64,000 nt of DNA from Reichenbachiella agariperforans (GCF_900142205.1 NZ_FRAA01000005.1:1-64000), one strand, 5' to 3'. Shown: positions 1 through 9,240, numbered from the stretch's first letter. A program made the numbers and translations. Notes: generated from the sequence alone by a model not told the origin.

Positions 1-75
1 GCCTTGACCCTGTCTGGTCGGGATGAGGCTCTTGTCATCGAACTCACCAGAATATATCACGAGCCCCTCGCATAG
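1..75 (+). CDS. 3' end of an unidentified protein (partial)
   Basis: An open frame enters from the left edge and ends at a TAG at 73-75, giving 24 residues that end EPLA. The residue composition (ELTRIYHEPLA at the end) looks like real protein, and the position would make it convergent with the hydrolase that ends at 273. The fragment is too short to identify and the call rests only on an open frame, so it may be chance. Confidence 0.35.
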   Translation, partial: ALTLSGRDEALVIELTRIYHEPLA

Positions 76-130
76 GGTGGTGATCTAGTACATGATAAAC
101 ACCACAAGTCAACCGATACCTTTTGTGCAG

Positions 131-206
131 CTTGCGCAAGCATGGCTTCTGTCTTGCGCAAGGGCGCCTCCCTTCTTGCACAAGGACGTGCCTGACCTTG
201 CGCAAG
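131..206. repeat. Four 10-bp palindromes at an exact 22-bp period
   Basis: CTTGCGCAAG occurs at 131-140, 153-162 and 197-206, and the variant CTTGCACAAG at 175-184. The start-to-start spacing is 22 bp each time, about two helical turns. The 12-bp stretches between the palindromes do not resemble one another. The array lies in the gap between the partial gene ending at 75 and the hydrolase ending at 273, which would be a convergent intergenic region. Each palindrome has no loop, so this is better explained as a row of protein-binding sites or a short repeat family than as a hairpin terminator. The forward ORFs across it are shadows. Confidence 0.8.
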
Positions 207-272
207 CTCATTATGATATCAAAGTACAGTCAATCGATCATTCGAAGAAGTGCCAGAATATCCCCCCGCTAT

Positions 273-1013
273 CTACTTTTCAAGGGACTTCAGAAAAGAA
301 ACTACTGCTGTCCAATACGCTTCATGGTCATCGTAGCGCACCCACAAAGCACTCGACCCGTGGTTGCCTAAAGTCTCAGGCAAGAAATTCATCTTCCCAT
401 CTACTGGAATCGCTTCATATATGGCTTCCCAATTCGGTTTTTCATTGCGGGCTGAAGTGATAAATACGGGACACGTGATCTGCTTAGCGCTTTGGGTAAT
501 CCAATCCTCGGGTTTGCCTTGCGAACGGAAATACTCTCCAGGAGAAAATGATAATACTGCTTGTATCACATCTGGGTTGTCTCCGGCATATTTGATCACT
601 AATGCTGAGGAATAGCTACTACCCCATATCAATAGCTTGCCCGTAGTGAGGCTCTTTGCGTAGCTGACCGCCGCTTCTATGTCTTGATGAGCATCCACAT
701 AGCGTGTCTGACGCATCTGAGCCTTGGCATGTTGATGGGTTTCGTTGCGGATACCATTGACGAGATTACCAGAGCGTAGATCGACTGCTAGGCAATTATA
801 CCCTAGTCGGTTCAAGGTAGGAGCAATTTCCAAGTACTCTCCTCTACTCCACCCTGCCTGATGAAACAGGACAATCAGAGGAGCAGATTTGGGATGAGAC
901 ATGTGTAAGTCCGCCACCACCTCGACTCCATCCGCTGCTTTGAATGTAACTTTTTCAGAAGCCACAGCAAACAGACTTGAGAACAGGAGAATTAGACTTA
1001 GAAATTGCTTCAT
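273..1013 (-). CDS. Exported alpha/beta hydrolase, dienelactone-hydrolase-like
   Basis: 246 residues. An N-terminal signal peptide of about 18 residues ends near FAVASEK, so the protein is probably periplasmic or secreted. The fold is suggested by the oxyanion-side segment LIVLFHQAGWSRGEY, the nucleophile elbow IWGSSYSSAL with Ser in a G-x-S-x-S setting, and a late His in GNHGSSAL. The acid residue of the triad is not certain. The family hydrolyses esters or lactones; the substrate cannot be read here. The ATG at 1013 is followed directly by a normal signal peptide. dapD ends 9 bases upstream on the same strand, so the two may be co-transcribed. Confidence 0.75.
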   Translation of the reverse strand: MKQFLSLILLFSSLFAVASEKVTFKAADGVEVVADLHMSHPKSAPLIVLFHQAGWSRGEYLEIAPTLNRLGYNCLAVDLRSGNLVNGIRNETHQHAKAQMRQTRYVDAHQDIEAAVSYAKSLTTGKLLIWGSSYSSALVIKYAGDNPDVIQAVLSFSPGEYFRSQGKPEDWITQSAKQITCPVFITSARNEKPNWEAIYEAIPVDGKMNFLPETLGNHGSSALWVRYDDHEAYWTAVVSFLKSLEK

Positions 1014-1022
1014 AATATGTTG

Positions 1023-1838
1023 TTAGACAGCTACACTGTTGTCACGTAGTGCATCATTAAGAGAGGTCTTTTTGTCAGTACTCTCTTTTCTTTTACCAAT
1101 GATGATTGCACACGGAACGTTGTATTCGCCAGCAGGAAATTTCTTGGCATAAGAACCTGGAATCACAACAGAGCGCTCAGGTACATAGCCTTTGTACTCC
1201 ACAGGTTCGTCACCCGTCACATCGATCACTTTCGAACTCATCGTCAAGTTGACTCCTGATCCTAGTACAGCTTCTTTTCCTACTCTCACACCTTCTACTA
1301 CGATGCATCGTGATCCGATGAAGGCATTGTCCTCGATGATCACAGGAGATGCCTGAACTGGTTCTAGTACACCGCCGATTCCTACACCACCACTGAGGTG
1401 AACATTCTTGCCAATCTGTGCACAGCTACCTACAGTAGCCCATGTATCGACCATCGTTCCTTCGTCGACATACGCACCGATGTTGACATACGAAGGCATC
1501 AATATCGTACCCGCCGAGATGTACGCGCCATATCTCGCTACTGCGTGAGGGACTACACGAACACCGAGCTTGTCATAGTCTTTTTTGAGCGCCATTTTAT
1601 CATGAAACTCAAATGGCCCAACCTCTATCTTCTCCATTTTTCTCAATGGGAAATACATAATCACCGCTTTCTTTACCCAGTCATTGACTTGCCATCCGTC
1701 TGCAGTAGGCTCGGCAGTTCTCAATCTACCTTTGTCCAATTCTTCGATTACATATTCTATAGCCTGCACCACTTCTGGCTGGCTCAATTTCGATCTGTCT
1801 TCCCAAGTATCCTCTACTAGTTTCTTGATGTCTTCCAT
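1023..1838 (-). CDS. dapD: 2,3,4,5-tetrahydropyridine-2,6-dicarboxylate N-succinyltransferase
   Basis: 271 residues, the normal length for DapD. It transfers succinyl from succinyl-CoA to tetrahydrodipicolinate in the cytoplasmic succinylase branch of the diaminopimelate/lysine pathway. The N-terminal helical domain (1-100) is followed by a left-handed beta-helix of hexapeptide repeats at about 105-230, visible as GAYISAGTILMPS, GAYVDEGTMVDTWA and GVGIGGVLEP. The C-terminus ends with an extended strand region carrying CAIIIGKRK. It is divergent from the glycosyltransferase at 1921, with 82 bases between the two starts. Identification is strong. Confidence 0.95.
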   Translation of the reverse strand: MEDIKKLVEDTWEDRSKLSQPEVVQAIEYVIEELDKGRLRTAEPTADGWQVNDWVKKAVIMYFPLRKMEKIEVGPFEFHDKMALKKDYDKLGVRVVPHAVARYGAYISAGTILMPSYVNIGAYVDEGTMVDTWATVGSCAQIGKNVHLSGGVGIGGVLEPVQASPVIIEDNAFIGSRCIVVEGVRVGKEAVLGSGVNLTMSSKVIDVTGDEPVEYKGYVPERSVVIPGSYAKKFPAGEYNVPCAIIIGKRKESTDKKTSLNDALRDNSVAV

Positions 1839-1907
1839 CTTATCTTTGGTATTAAATTTAAAAAGTGACTAAGTATCATTAGCGGGTAAAAGCTCCGCAA
1901 TATTACA

Positions 1908-1915
1908 TACATTTG
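1908..1915 (+). promoter_or_regulatory. Bacteroidota -7 type promoter element
   Basis: TACATTTG fits the Bacteroidota -7 consensus TAnnTTTG. It ends 5 bases before the ATG at 1921, so a transcript from it would start at or next to the start codon and be leaderless or nearly so. No clear TTG -33 element was seen about 19 bases upstream, so this rests on the -7 match alone. Confidence 0.35.
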
Positions 1916-1920
1916 ATTTC

Positions 1921-3027
1921 ATGCCGAAGGAAAAAATAGCAATCATTTCCCTGCTCAAACCCGTAGACGATATCCGCTCCTATCATAAGCTGGCCAAATC
2001 AATTGCTAAGTCATGTCCACTCCCCATCCACCTGATCGGGTATCCATCCAAAGCACAACATTCGTCAAGTGACACCATCATTTTCCACCCCTCTAAAAAC
2101 TATAGTAGATTAAGTCTTCCTAGATTTATTCAGCCTTGGGTAGTCTTTAAAAAGCTACTTAAACTGAGACCCAAACTAGTAATCATTAACTCTCCTGAAT
2201 TACTGCCAGTTACAATTGTGTGCCAAATAATATTTGGTACGAAAACCGTCTATGATATCCAAGAAAACTACTACAGAAACCTATGGCACCAACAGATCTA
2301 CCCTCCTGTAGTCAAACATCTGTTCGCCTGGGGGATTCGGCTGATTGAAACTGCATCCGCACCTTTCATCTCGCACTTTATCTTAGCAGAAAAGTGCTAC
2401 GCCAACGAACTTCCTTTTTTGAGAAATCGATATACGGTCTTAGAAAACAAAGCACTAAAACCCGATACAACACCTATCATTAGAGAGGGAAAAACAAAGG
2501 AAACAAGACTGCTTTTTAGTGGGACGATTTCAGAAAATACAGGCGTCAAGACAGCGATCGAGCTGGTCAAAATTTTGAACCAACCGCATCTACATTTGGA
2601 AGTAATCGGGCACTGTTCGAATAGAACCTTGTACGAAGAGTTATTGCAAATAGACCACCAATGGCTGAGTCTAAACATCTCCCTAACCCCATTGCCATAC
2701 CGTGAGATTCAAGCCGCTATATCAAGAGCAGATGTAGGGGTCGTTAGTTATCGCACCAATCCTAGCAATGTCCACTGTATGCCCACCAAAGTCTATGAAT
2801 ATGCTGCCAATGGACTAGCGATGTTGTACGAAACGGGTAGCTATTGGTCACCTTTCATCCAAGCAGAAGGGAAAGGTTTGGCTTTGGACTTCAATAAACC
2901 TGAGAGAGAAATGACACTAGCTTTCTTAACAGAAGTAAAACAACAGCCTGCTACGCCTAGCGCACAAGCGCTCTGGGTATTTGAAGAGTCTAAACTAATG
3001 AATGTAATAAAGCAGCTACTCAACTAG
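1921..3027 (+). CDS. GT-B fold glycosyltransferase, family 4-like
   Basis: 368 residues with no signal peptide. The N-terminal half has the Rossmann-like alternation of a GT-B enzyme, including SPELLPVTIVCQIIFGTKTV. The C-terminal half has the usual nucleotide-sugar domain signs: LLFSGTISENTGVKTAIELV (about 198-217), then PTKVYEYAANGLAMLYE (about 289-305), where family 4 enzymes carry the donor-binding E/P-K-x-x-E loop. It probably transfers a sugar to a surface glycan or lipid at the cytoplasmic face. Acceptor and donor are unknown, and there is no polysaccharide cluster around it. It converges with the next gene, with an 8-base gap. Confidence 0.75.
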   Translation: MPKEKIAIISLLKPVDDIRSYHKLAKSIAKSCPLPIHLIGYPSKAQHSSSDTIIFHPSKNYSRLSLPRFIQPWVVFKKLLKLRPKLVIINSPELLPVTIVCQIIFGTKTVYDIQENYYRNLWHQQIYPPVVKHLFAWGIRLIETASAPFISHFILAEKCYANELPFLRNRYTVLENKALKPDTTPIIREGKTKETRLLFSGTISENTGVKTAIELVKILNQPHLHLEVIGHCSNRTLYEELLQIDHQWLSLNISLTPLPYREIQAAISRADVGVVSYRTNPSNVHCMPTKVYEYAANGLAMLYETGSYWSPFIQAEGKGLALDFNKPEREMTLAFLTEVKQQPATPSAQALWVFEESKLMNVIKQLLN

Positions 3028-3035
3028 CTTCTTTG

Positions 3036-3926
3036 TCAATCCTCCTGTCTATAAAAGTCGGCATGAACTCCATCCTCTGTAATAGAGAAGTGATTTGTAC
3101 CATGGATACTGATCGTATAACCACCATCAGAATTTTCTAGATATACTTTTTCGGTTGATTTGATTGCTAATGTCAGCCGCTCACGCTGCCCCTTGTTGAT
3201 GGTCCATTGGTAGAAGTTATTGTTGACTTCATCAAAGCCAATCAAACCTTCTTTCACATACTGATCTCCGTTCTTTTGCTCGATCTCGAAAGCATTATCC
3301 TGAATTCGTGTAAAACGAATGACCGTCTCATCTGTGCCTTTGAACTCTCCATGCAGCATGGACAACACCGTATGGGCATTCTGCTCTTCATCGTCTGTCG
3401 GTTTGATCTTGGAAGATAGTTCTATCGCCAAGGCCAACTTAACTTTGATAGAGTCAGCTGTGACATGAAGGCTGTCATAAGTATGTGGGACAGGTATTTG
3501 GAGAAAGAATTCGTTGAATGACGGTCTATCATTCTTGATACGCTGTATCTTTTTTTGATTGCCGATGACATTTACCTGAACCACTTGACCATAGACGATG
3601 CGTCCCTGATCTTCATTCACATCATGTACCTTGATGCTACTGGCATCCAGATCTGACAGCAATACTTTGCGATCATAGTAGCTCTTTCTATTCAGAAAGG
3701 ACGGCACATCCGATGAAGTGTTTTTGATATTAATGACACCTGTTTCTGAATTGTAAAAGAAACGGTTGCTCCACCATTCATTGGTTTGTGCATTGAAATA
3801 AGTGATATTGATTTTCCTTTCCAACCAAGTAATCGTTTCGGATAACACGACTTGGTCGTTTTGAGCAAGGAGACTAGCACTACCTCCCACCCATAATACG
3901 ATGAAAAGGAAAATCAATTTCTTCAT
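3036..3926 (-). CDS. Exported protein of unknown function
   Basis: 296 residues. A signal peptide (MKKLIFLFIVLWVGG then SLLAQ) predicts export. The mature part is rich in short beta-strand patterns and charged turns and has no motif I recognise. It contains a stretch with DEEQNAHTVLSMLHGEFKG and ends HADFYRQED. It lies 4 bases downstream of the metallo-hydrolase on the same strand, so the pair is probably co-transcribed. Function not assigned. Confidence 0.6.
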   Translation of the reverse strand: MKKLIFLFIVLWVGGSASLLAQNDQVVLSETITWLERKINITYFNAQTNEWWSNRFFYNSETGVINIKNTSSDVPSFLNRKSYYDRKVLLSDLDASSIKVHDVNEDQGRIVYGQVVQVNVIGNQKKIQRIKNDRPSFNEFFLQIPVPHTYDSLHVTADSIKVKLALAIELSSKIKPTDDEEQNAHTVLSMLHGEFKGTDETVIRFTRIQDNAFEIEQKNGDQYVKEGLIGFDEVNNNFYQWTINKGQRERLTLAIKSTEKVYLENSDGGYTISIHGTNHFSITEDGVHADFYRQED

Positions 3927-3930
3927 CTGG

Positions 3931-5082
3931 CTAATTTAAGGCTTTTGCCTGATCCCACCAGCGAGGAAAATCCGTTTGTAAAGAGTCCATCGTAAAGGGT
4001 AAGCCAATCTGAGGTGCTATCAGCGGTATGCCCAGCTCTATGGCCTTTTTCTCAGCCCGTTGCACAGGATCTCTCCAGTCATGAAACGCCAACACAAAAG
4101 CTCCCCAGTGAATCGGCATGATTACTTTAGCTTGCACATCTTGGCCAGCCATTACGCTTTCCTCTGGCATCATGTGGATTTGCCTCCAACGCGGATCATA
4201 CTGCCCACACTCTACCATCGCAAAGTCAAAAGGACCATACTTCTCTCCTATTTCTTTGAAGTGAGGTCCATATCCACCATCTCCACTAAAGTAGATGTTA
4301 TCTTCTTTTCCCTTGATCACCCAAGACCCCCAGAGAGAGGCATTGCGATCAGTTAGCCCTCTACCGGAAAAATGACGCGATGGCGTGAAAGCCAAATGAA
4401 TATCATTCAGTTTAGTTTCGTCCCACCAATCTAAGGCTTCAATCCGAGAGGGCTCTACTCCCCAAGCGACGAGATGTTTATCAACTCCAAGCGGGACATA
4501 GAATCTGTCCACTTTGTCTTTCAGCTTTTTGATAGAACCATAGTCCAAATGATCGTAATGATCATGAGAAATAATAACTGCATCTAGGTGCGGTAGTTTT
4601 TCGATGGCTATCGGTAAATCATCCACAAATCGACTTTTGCCCAACCATGGATGTGGAGCGGGAACATCCCCTAGCATCGGATCAATCATGATCTTAGCCC
4701 CATCTATCTCTAACAATAAGGCCGAATGCCCAAACCAAGTAACTCTTGTCTTTTCATTCCCTACTATATCTAAAGAGTCCAGTTTGCCCGTGTGGAGTTT
4801 AGGAACGGGTGCACGCTTAGGATCATTTTTGAACTGATCTCTGAGAATACTAACGAAGGATTTAAATCCCATATCCATCGAAGTGGGAATCAAGTTGACA
4901 AACGAACCATTCTCATAGTGATCCAACTGGGCATATTTTTCTAAGTCTGTTTTGCCGGCCTTGCCACCAAACTCAGGGCTAAATTGGACAAATAAAAACC
5001 CACCAATAGCCAATAGGGCGATTGATGAGCCAATAATCGTTAATAGCATGTAAAATGTTTTTTTAATCAAATCGTGTACCAC
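3931..5082 (-). CDS. Metallo-beta-lactamase-fold hydrolase, NAPE-PLD/UlaG-like
   Basis: 383 residues from a GTG; TTG at 5070 and ATG at 5049 are other possible starts, and the ATG would begin directly at the hydrophobic segment MLLTIIGSSIALLAIGG, a membrane anchor or signal. The catalytic zinc motif H-x-H-x-D-H is present as SHDHYDHLDYG (about 168). Other metal ligands are likely in TPSRHFSGRG, FSGDGGYGPHF and MPIHWGAF. This set, together with TWFGHSALLLEIDG before it, is that of the NAPE-phospholipase D / UlaG branch. The real substrate could be a phosphodiester or lipid. The catalytic domain should be outside the cytoplasm. Confidence 0.8.
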   Translation of the reverse strand: MVHDLIKKTFYMLLTIIGSSIALLAIGGFLFVQFSPEFGGKAGKTDLEKYAQLDHYENGSFVNLIPTSMDMGFKSFVSILRDQFKNDPKRAPVPKLHTGKLDSLDIVGNEKTRVTWFGHSALLLEIDGAKIMIDPMLGDVPAPHPWLGKSRFVDDLPIAIEKLPHLDAVIISHDHYDHLDYGSIKKLKDKVDRFYVPLGVDKHLVAWGVEPSRIEALDWWDETKLNDIHLAFTPSRHFSGRGLTDRNASLWGSWVIKGKEDNIYFSGDGGYGPHFKEIGEKYGPFDFAMVECGQYDPRWRQIHMMPEESVMAGQDVQAKVIMPIHWGAFVLAFHDWRDPVQRAEKKAIELGIPLIAPQIGLPFTMDSLQTDFPRWWDQAKALN

Positions 5083-5132
5083 TCAGGCGAGTGATGTTAT
5101 TTACTTCCCCTGTAACGTAGCTTTCGCCTGAG
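5082..5132. repeat. 9-bp inverted repeat spanning a gene junction
   Basis: CTCAGGCGA at 5082-5090 pairs perfectly with TCGCCTGAG at 5124-5132, with 33 bases between them. On the minus-strand transcript it joins the last codons of the small lipoprotein gene to the GTG at 5080-5082 proposed for the metallo-hydrolase. No T-run follows, so it is not a standard terminator. It may couple or limit translation of the second gene, or mark that the true start is the ATG at 5049. Confidence 0.5.
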
Positions 5133-5556
5133 AGATGCTATTTTTTATCATTTCATTCATTTTTTTAACACTAGCCTCTTGTGCTTTAAGTGCGTCAAGT
5201 TTTTGTTCTGCCTCAGCTTTAGCTTCTTCCGTGTCAAACTGTTCGGGTAATCCGTTGAGCAATTCTTCGCCTGTAAATGCGTCAGAGAACCCTCTCATCC
5301 AAACCATCATACCCTCATGTGCAGCCTCTAAATCCTCTATCGCGACCACAGCAGTACTATCTATAGCTGTGCTATCTAGCTCTGCGGCCAACTCCTTTTT
5401 AAGACGCATGATAGTCCCCATCTCGGCCATAGCCTCATCGTGTATGGTAATCACTTCTGCTTTCAAATCATTAAACTCCACACTCACTGCTTCTGGTTTT
5501 GGTGTGTTACATGCAGATAATACGATTAGAACTATGGCTACATTCTTCATTTTCAT
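5101..5556 (-). CDS. Small lipoprotein, coiled-coil type, unknown function
   Basis: 151 residues from the ATG at 5556; ATG at 5550 is equally possible, and the longer TTG frame lacks a sensible start. A short hydrophobic stretch, VAIVLIVLSAC, puts Cys in a lipobox, so the mature protein should be lipid-anchored. The rest is Glu/Ala/Lys rich and helical, for example FDTEEAKAEAEQKLDALKAQ near the end, as expected for a coiled coil. I know similar viral A-type-inclusion-like Bacteroidota lipoproteins only by general look. Function not assigned. Confidence 0.65.
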   Translation of the reverse strand: MKMKNVAIVLIVLSACNTPKPEAVSVEFNDLKAEVITIHDEAMAEMGTIMRLKKELAAELDSTAIDSTAVVAIEDLEAAHEGMMVWMRGFSDAFTGEELLNGLPEQFDTEEAKAEAEQKLDALKAQEASVKKMNEMIKNSISQAKATLQGK

Positions 5557-5578
5557 ATTGATATACTTTGGGTAAAAC

Positions 5579-5628
5579 AAAGGCCTGACCCATCTCTATC
5601 CTTATGGAGTGAAACAGGTCAGGCCTTT
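5579..5628 (-). terminator. Rho-independent terminator after pyruvate carboxylase
   Basis: AAAGGCCTGACC (5579-5590) and GGTCAGGCCTTT (5617-5628) form a perfect 12-bp stem with a 26-base loop. On the minus strand the stem is followed by a T-rich tail (TTTGTTTT), and it lies 15 bases past the pyc stop. It should end the pyc transcript before the lipoprotein gene. Confidence 0.75.
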
Positions 5629-5643
5629 TGTGTAATTATTATC

Positions 5644-8600
5644 TTATTCGAATTCTATCACTAAATCATTAGATTCTACGAGATCACCAGCCGTCAAATG
5701 AACACGCTTTACTACTGCACTTTCTGTAGCAGTAATAGTTGTTTCCATCTTCATCGCTTCGATCACGAATAGCGGATCATTGTCCTTCACTTTGTCTCCT
5801 ACTTTGACACGGATATCAACCAACTTACCTGGGATCGGAGCACCGATCTCATGGTCTCCCTCGGCCTTTTTGTGTGCAGGCTTAGCTGCAGTCTGGTTTT
5901 GATCCAATACGCGAATCATTCGTGTCTGGCCATTGAGCTCAAAATACACATCACACTGACCAGACTCATCTGGTTTGGACTGGTATAAGAACTTGATGAT
6001 GATAGACTTTCCTTTTTCCAGCTCTACCAAAATCTCTTCGTTTTCTTTCAATCCAAAGAAGAAAGCTCTAGTAGGTAACTTCATCACCTCGCCAAACATC
6101 TTCCATCTGTTGTAGAAATCTTTGAATACTTTGGGGTAGAGTTTGAATGACAAGAAGTCTAGTTCGTCACAGTACTCGTCGAACTCCTCCTGAAACGCCT
6201 TCATCTCTACATCAAAATCGATTGGCTCTAGATGTGCATTGGGACGCTCGGTAAAGGGCTTCTCCCCTTTTAGTATCACCTTTGACAGCTCCATCGGGAA
6301 GCCACCTGCCGGCTGACCAAGCTCTCCTTTGAATAAACTCACTACCGACTCTGGGAATGACAATGACTTGTTGGTCATCACATCCTCTGGAGTTAGGTTG
6401 TTAGAGGTCATATAAATCGCCATGTCACCGACCACCTTAGAAGATGGGGTTACTTTGACAAGGTCTCCAAACATCTTATTGACGATGGCGTAGTTCTTTT
6501 TCACTTCTTGAAACTTGTCCCCCAAGCCCAACGATTCGGCCTGTGGACGTAAGTTGCTGTACTGTCCTCCTGGGATCTCATGGTCGTAGACTTCAGCGTT
6601 TCCAGCTTTCAATCCAGACTCGAACGGGTAGTAATACTCACGTACATCCTCCCAATAATTAGAATAGTCGTTGAGTGATTTCACATCAAACTGATGCGCT
6701 CTCTCATGCCCTTCCATCACGTGTAAGAAGGAGTTGAAGTTGGGCTGAGAAGTCAACCCTGACATAGAGCCCAATGCCAAGTCTACCACGTCCACCCCTG
6801 CATTGACTGCTGAGTGATAAGTTGTTGACTGTATGGATGATGTGTCATGTGTATGCAAGTGAATCGGTAGATCCACCGCCTTCTTCAATTCGGTGATTAG
6901 CAGCTCTGCACTCTTAGGTTTGAGTAGACCTGCCATGTCCTTGATAGCCAGCATGTGTACACCCTCGTCTTCGAGTTGTCTTGCGAGTGTGAGGTAGTAG
7001 TCCAAGTTGTATTTTGAGTTGTTCTCGAATACATCCCCTGTATAGCAGATACACCCTTCGGCCAGCGCACCTGTTCTTTCCGTTACAGCCTTGATGCTGA
7101 CCTTCATGGCCTCTATCCAGTTGAGTGAATCAAAAATCCTGAATACATCCATGCCATTCTCCCAGGACTTCTCGATGAACTTCTCTACGAGGTTGTCTGG
7201 ATAGGCTTTGTAGCCCACACCATTCGATCCTCTAAACAGCATCTGGAGCAGTACGTTAGGCATAGCCGCTCGTAGCAATTTCAATCGCTCCCATGGGTTT
7301 TCGTTCAAGAAACGCATACACACATCGAAAGTCGCTCCACCCCACACTTCCATCGAGAAGATGTTCGGGTGATTCTTCGCAAAGCCCTCTGCGACTTTGA
7401 GCATATCTTGCGTACGCATACGAGTCGCCAATAGCGACTGGTGCGCGTCTCTAAAAGTCGTGTCGGTATAGTGAATTTTAGTATCGTTCTTCAACCAATC
7501 CACAAATCCCTCCCTGCCCAATGCAGTGAGTTTGTCTTTAGTACCCTCAGGGTACGCACCTGCTTTGTCAAACTCAGGAATGATGGGTGCTCTAAAGACT
7601 TTTTGCTCATCTACACGCTTCACATCTGGATTCCCATTGACAGAGATGTTGCCGAGGTAGCGGAGCAGTTTGGTACCGCTATCCTTGCGACGCGGCATAT
7701 CAAATAGTTCTGGATGTTCCTCGATGAACTTGACCGTTGCTTTCCCTTTGTAGAACTCAGGGTGCGTGATCACCTTGTTGACAAAACCAATATTGGTCTT
7801 GACTCCACGGATTCTAAATTCTTTGAGCGCTCTACTGAGACGCTGAGACGCTCCTTCGAGCGTTCTACCCCATGAGCTCACCTTCACCAGCATCGAATCA
7901 AAGAAGGGTGAAATATTCACCCCCGAGTAGCAGTTGCCCGCATCGAGACGAATCCCAAATCCACTGGCACTACGGTAAGCGATCACCCGTCCATAGTCAG
8001 GGCTAAAGTTGTTAGCAGGGTCCTCTGTCGTGATACGGCACTGGATTGCATAGCCATGACATTCTACATCCTCTTGTGACTTGATGAAAATCTCCTTGTC
8101 GGAAAGTTTGTGTCCCATCGCGATCAATATCTGCGAACGGACAATATCAACACCCGTCACTTCTTCAGTGATTGTGTGCTCCACTTGCACTCGTGGATTT
8201 ACTTCGATGAAGTAGATATTTTCTTCTTGATCCACCAAAAACTCTACCGTACCCACATTGCTGTACTCCACAGATTTTGTGATATTGAGCGCGTATTTAT
8301 AGAGTTTGTCTTTGGTTTCTTGTTTGATCGAAATACAAGGAGCGACCTCAACCACCTTCTGAAAGCGACGCTGTACCGAGCAGTCTCTCTCAAAGAGGTG
8401 AATCAAATTGCCATGCCTATCCCCCATGATTTGCACTTCGATATGCTTGGGGTTGTCAATGAATTTTTCGATGAATATCGTATCGTCTCCAAACCCCATC
8501 AAAGCTTCTTTCCGTGCTTCACTGAAAGACTGCGCAAGTTTAGACTCTTCGCGTACTACACGCATACCACGTCCACCACCACCAGCAGCCGCTTTGACCA

Positions 8601-9093
8601 TCACTGGGAAACCAATACGTTTGGCTTCCTTCATGGCGATCTCCACTGACGTAATATCCTCCTGGCTATCTTCGATCACAGGTACCTCAGCAGCGATGGC
8701 GATTTTCTTCGCAGCTACTTTGTCTCCCAACCGTTCCATTACTTCTGGATCTGGCCCAACGAAAATTATTCCCGCTTCTTGAATCTTACGGACAAAAGTC
8801 ACATTCTCTGACAAGAAACCATACCCTGGGTGGATAGCGTCTACGTCATTGGCCTTGGCTACTGCGATGATCTCATCGATATCCAAATACGGCTTGAGAG
8901 GATCATCATCCGAACCGATTTGGTACGCTTCGTCTGCTTTGTATCGATGGAGAGAATAGCGATCCTCATAGGTGTACATCGCTACGGTTCGGATTTCGAG
9001 TTCGTTAGCGGCACGCAATATTCTGATGGCAATTTCCCCTCGGTTGGCTACTAGGAGCTTCTTGATAGGTCTTAGATTCTTGAGATGATCCAT
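5644..9093 (-). CDS. pyc: Pyruvate carboxylase
   Basis: 1149 residues, the usual size of the single-chain enzyme. It carboxylates pyruvate to oxaloacetate with ATP and bicarbonate, refilling the TCA cycle in the cytoplasm. Order of domains: biotin carboxylase at about 10-465 with ATP-grasp glycine loop KAAAGGGGRGMR and FIEVNPRVQVEHT; carboxyltransferase from about 535, starting DTTFRDAHQSLLATR, with the metal-site segment LPIHLHTHDT; and a C-terminal biotinyl domain with AMKMET, biotin-accepting Lys about 1115. All key motifs are intact. It stands alone, with a strong terminator behind it and a 147-base gap in front. Confidence 0.97.
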   Translation of the reverse strand: MDHLKNLRPIKKLLVANRGEIAIRILRAANELEIRTVAMYTYEDRYSLHRYKADEAYQIGSDDDPLKPYLDIDEIIAVAKANDVDAIHPGYGFLSENVTFVRKIQEAGIIFVGPDPEVMERLGDKVAAKKIAIAAEVPVIEDSQEDITSVEIAMKEAKRIGFPVMVKAAAGGGGRGMRVVREESKLAQSFSEARKEALMGFGDDTIFIEKFIDNPKHIEVQIMGDRHGNLIHLFERDCSVQRRFQKVVEVAPCISIKQETKDKLYKYALNITKSVEYSNVGTVEFLVDQEENIYFIEVNPRVQVEHTITEEVTGVDIVRSQILIAMGHKLSDKEIFIKSQEDVECHGYAIQCRITTEDPANNFSPDYGRVIAYRSASGFGIRLDAGNCYSGVNISPFFDSMLVKVSSWGRTLEGASQRLSRALKEFRIRGVKTNIGFVNKVITHPEFYKGKATVKFIEEHPELFDMPRRKDSGTKLLRYLGNISVNGNPDVKRVDEQKVFRAPIIPEFDKAGAYPEGTKDKLTALGREGFVDWLKNDTKIHYTDTTFRDAHQSLLATRMRTQDMLKVAEGFAKNHPNIFSMEVWGGATFDVCMRFLNENPWERLKLLRAAMPNVLLQMLFRGSNGVGYKAYPDNLVEKFIEKSWENGMDVFRIFDSLNWIEAMKVSIKAVTERTGALAEGCICYTGDVFENNSKYNLDYYLTLARQLEDEGVHMLAIKDMAGLLKPKSAELLITELKKAVDLPIHLHTHDTSSIQSTTYHSAVNAGVDVVDLALGSMSGLTSQPNFNSFLHVMEGHERAHQFDVKSLNDYSNYWEDVREYYYPFESGLKAGNAEVYDHEIPGGQYSNLRPQAESLGLGDKFQEVKKNYAIVNKMFGDLVKVTPSSKVVGDMAIYMTSNNLTPEDVMTNKSLSFPESVVSLFKGELGQPAGGFPMELSKVILKGEKPFTERPNAHLEPIDFDVEMKAFQEEFDEYCDELDFLSFKLYPKVFKDFYNRWKMFGEVMKLPTRAFFFGLKENEEILVELEKGKSIIIKFLYQSKPDESGQCDVYFELNGQTRMIRVLDQNQTAAKPAHKKAEGDHEIGAPIPGKLVDIRVKVGDKVKDNDPLFVIEAMKMETTITATESAVVKRVHLTAGDLVESNDLVIEFE

Positions 9094-9240
9094 ATAGGAT
9101 AAAACAGGTTTAAATGATACAATTAGTCTAACAACAGAAGTAAAAATAAGGTGAGTTTAGCCCAATCCACAGACTATTGTAGAGTTTTTCTTGTGATAAA
9201 TTTAACATGTCAATATATAGAGTATCGATCGACCCAAAGT

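Noticed and set aside
92-460. Plus-strand ORFs across the CTTGCGCAAG array and the hydrolase gene
   Set aside because: They are antisense to a well supported hydrolase and have no family features; the first 100 bases are repeat DNA.
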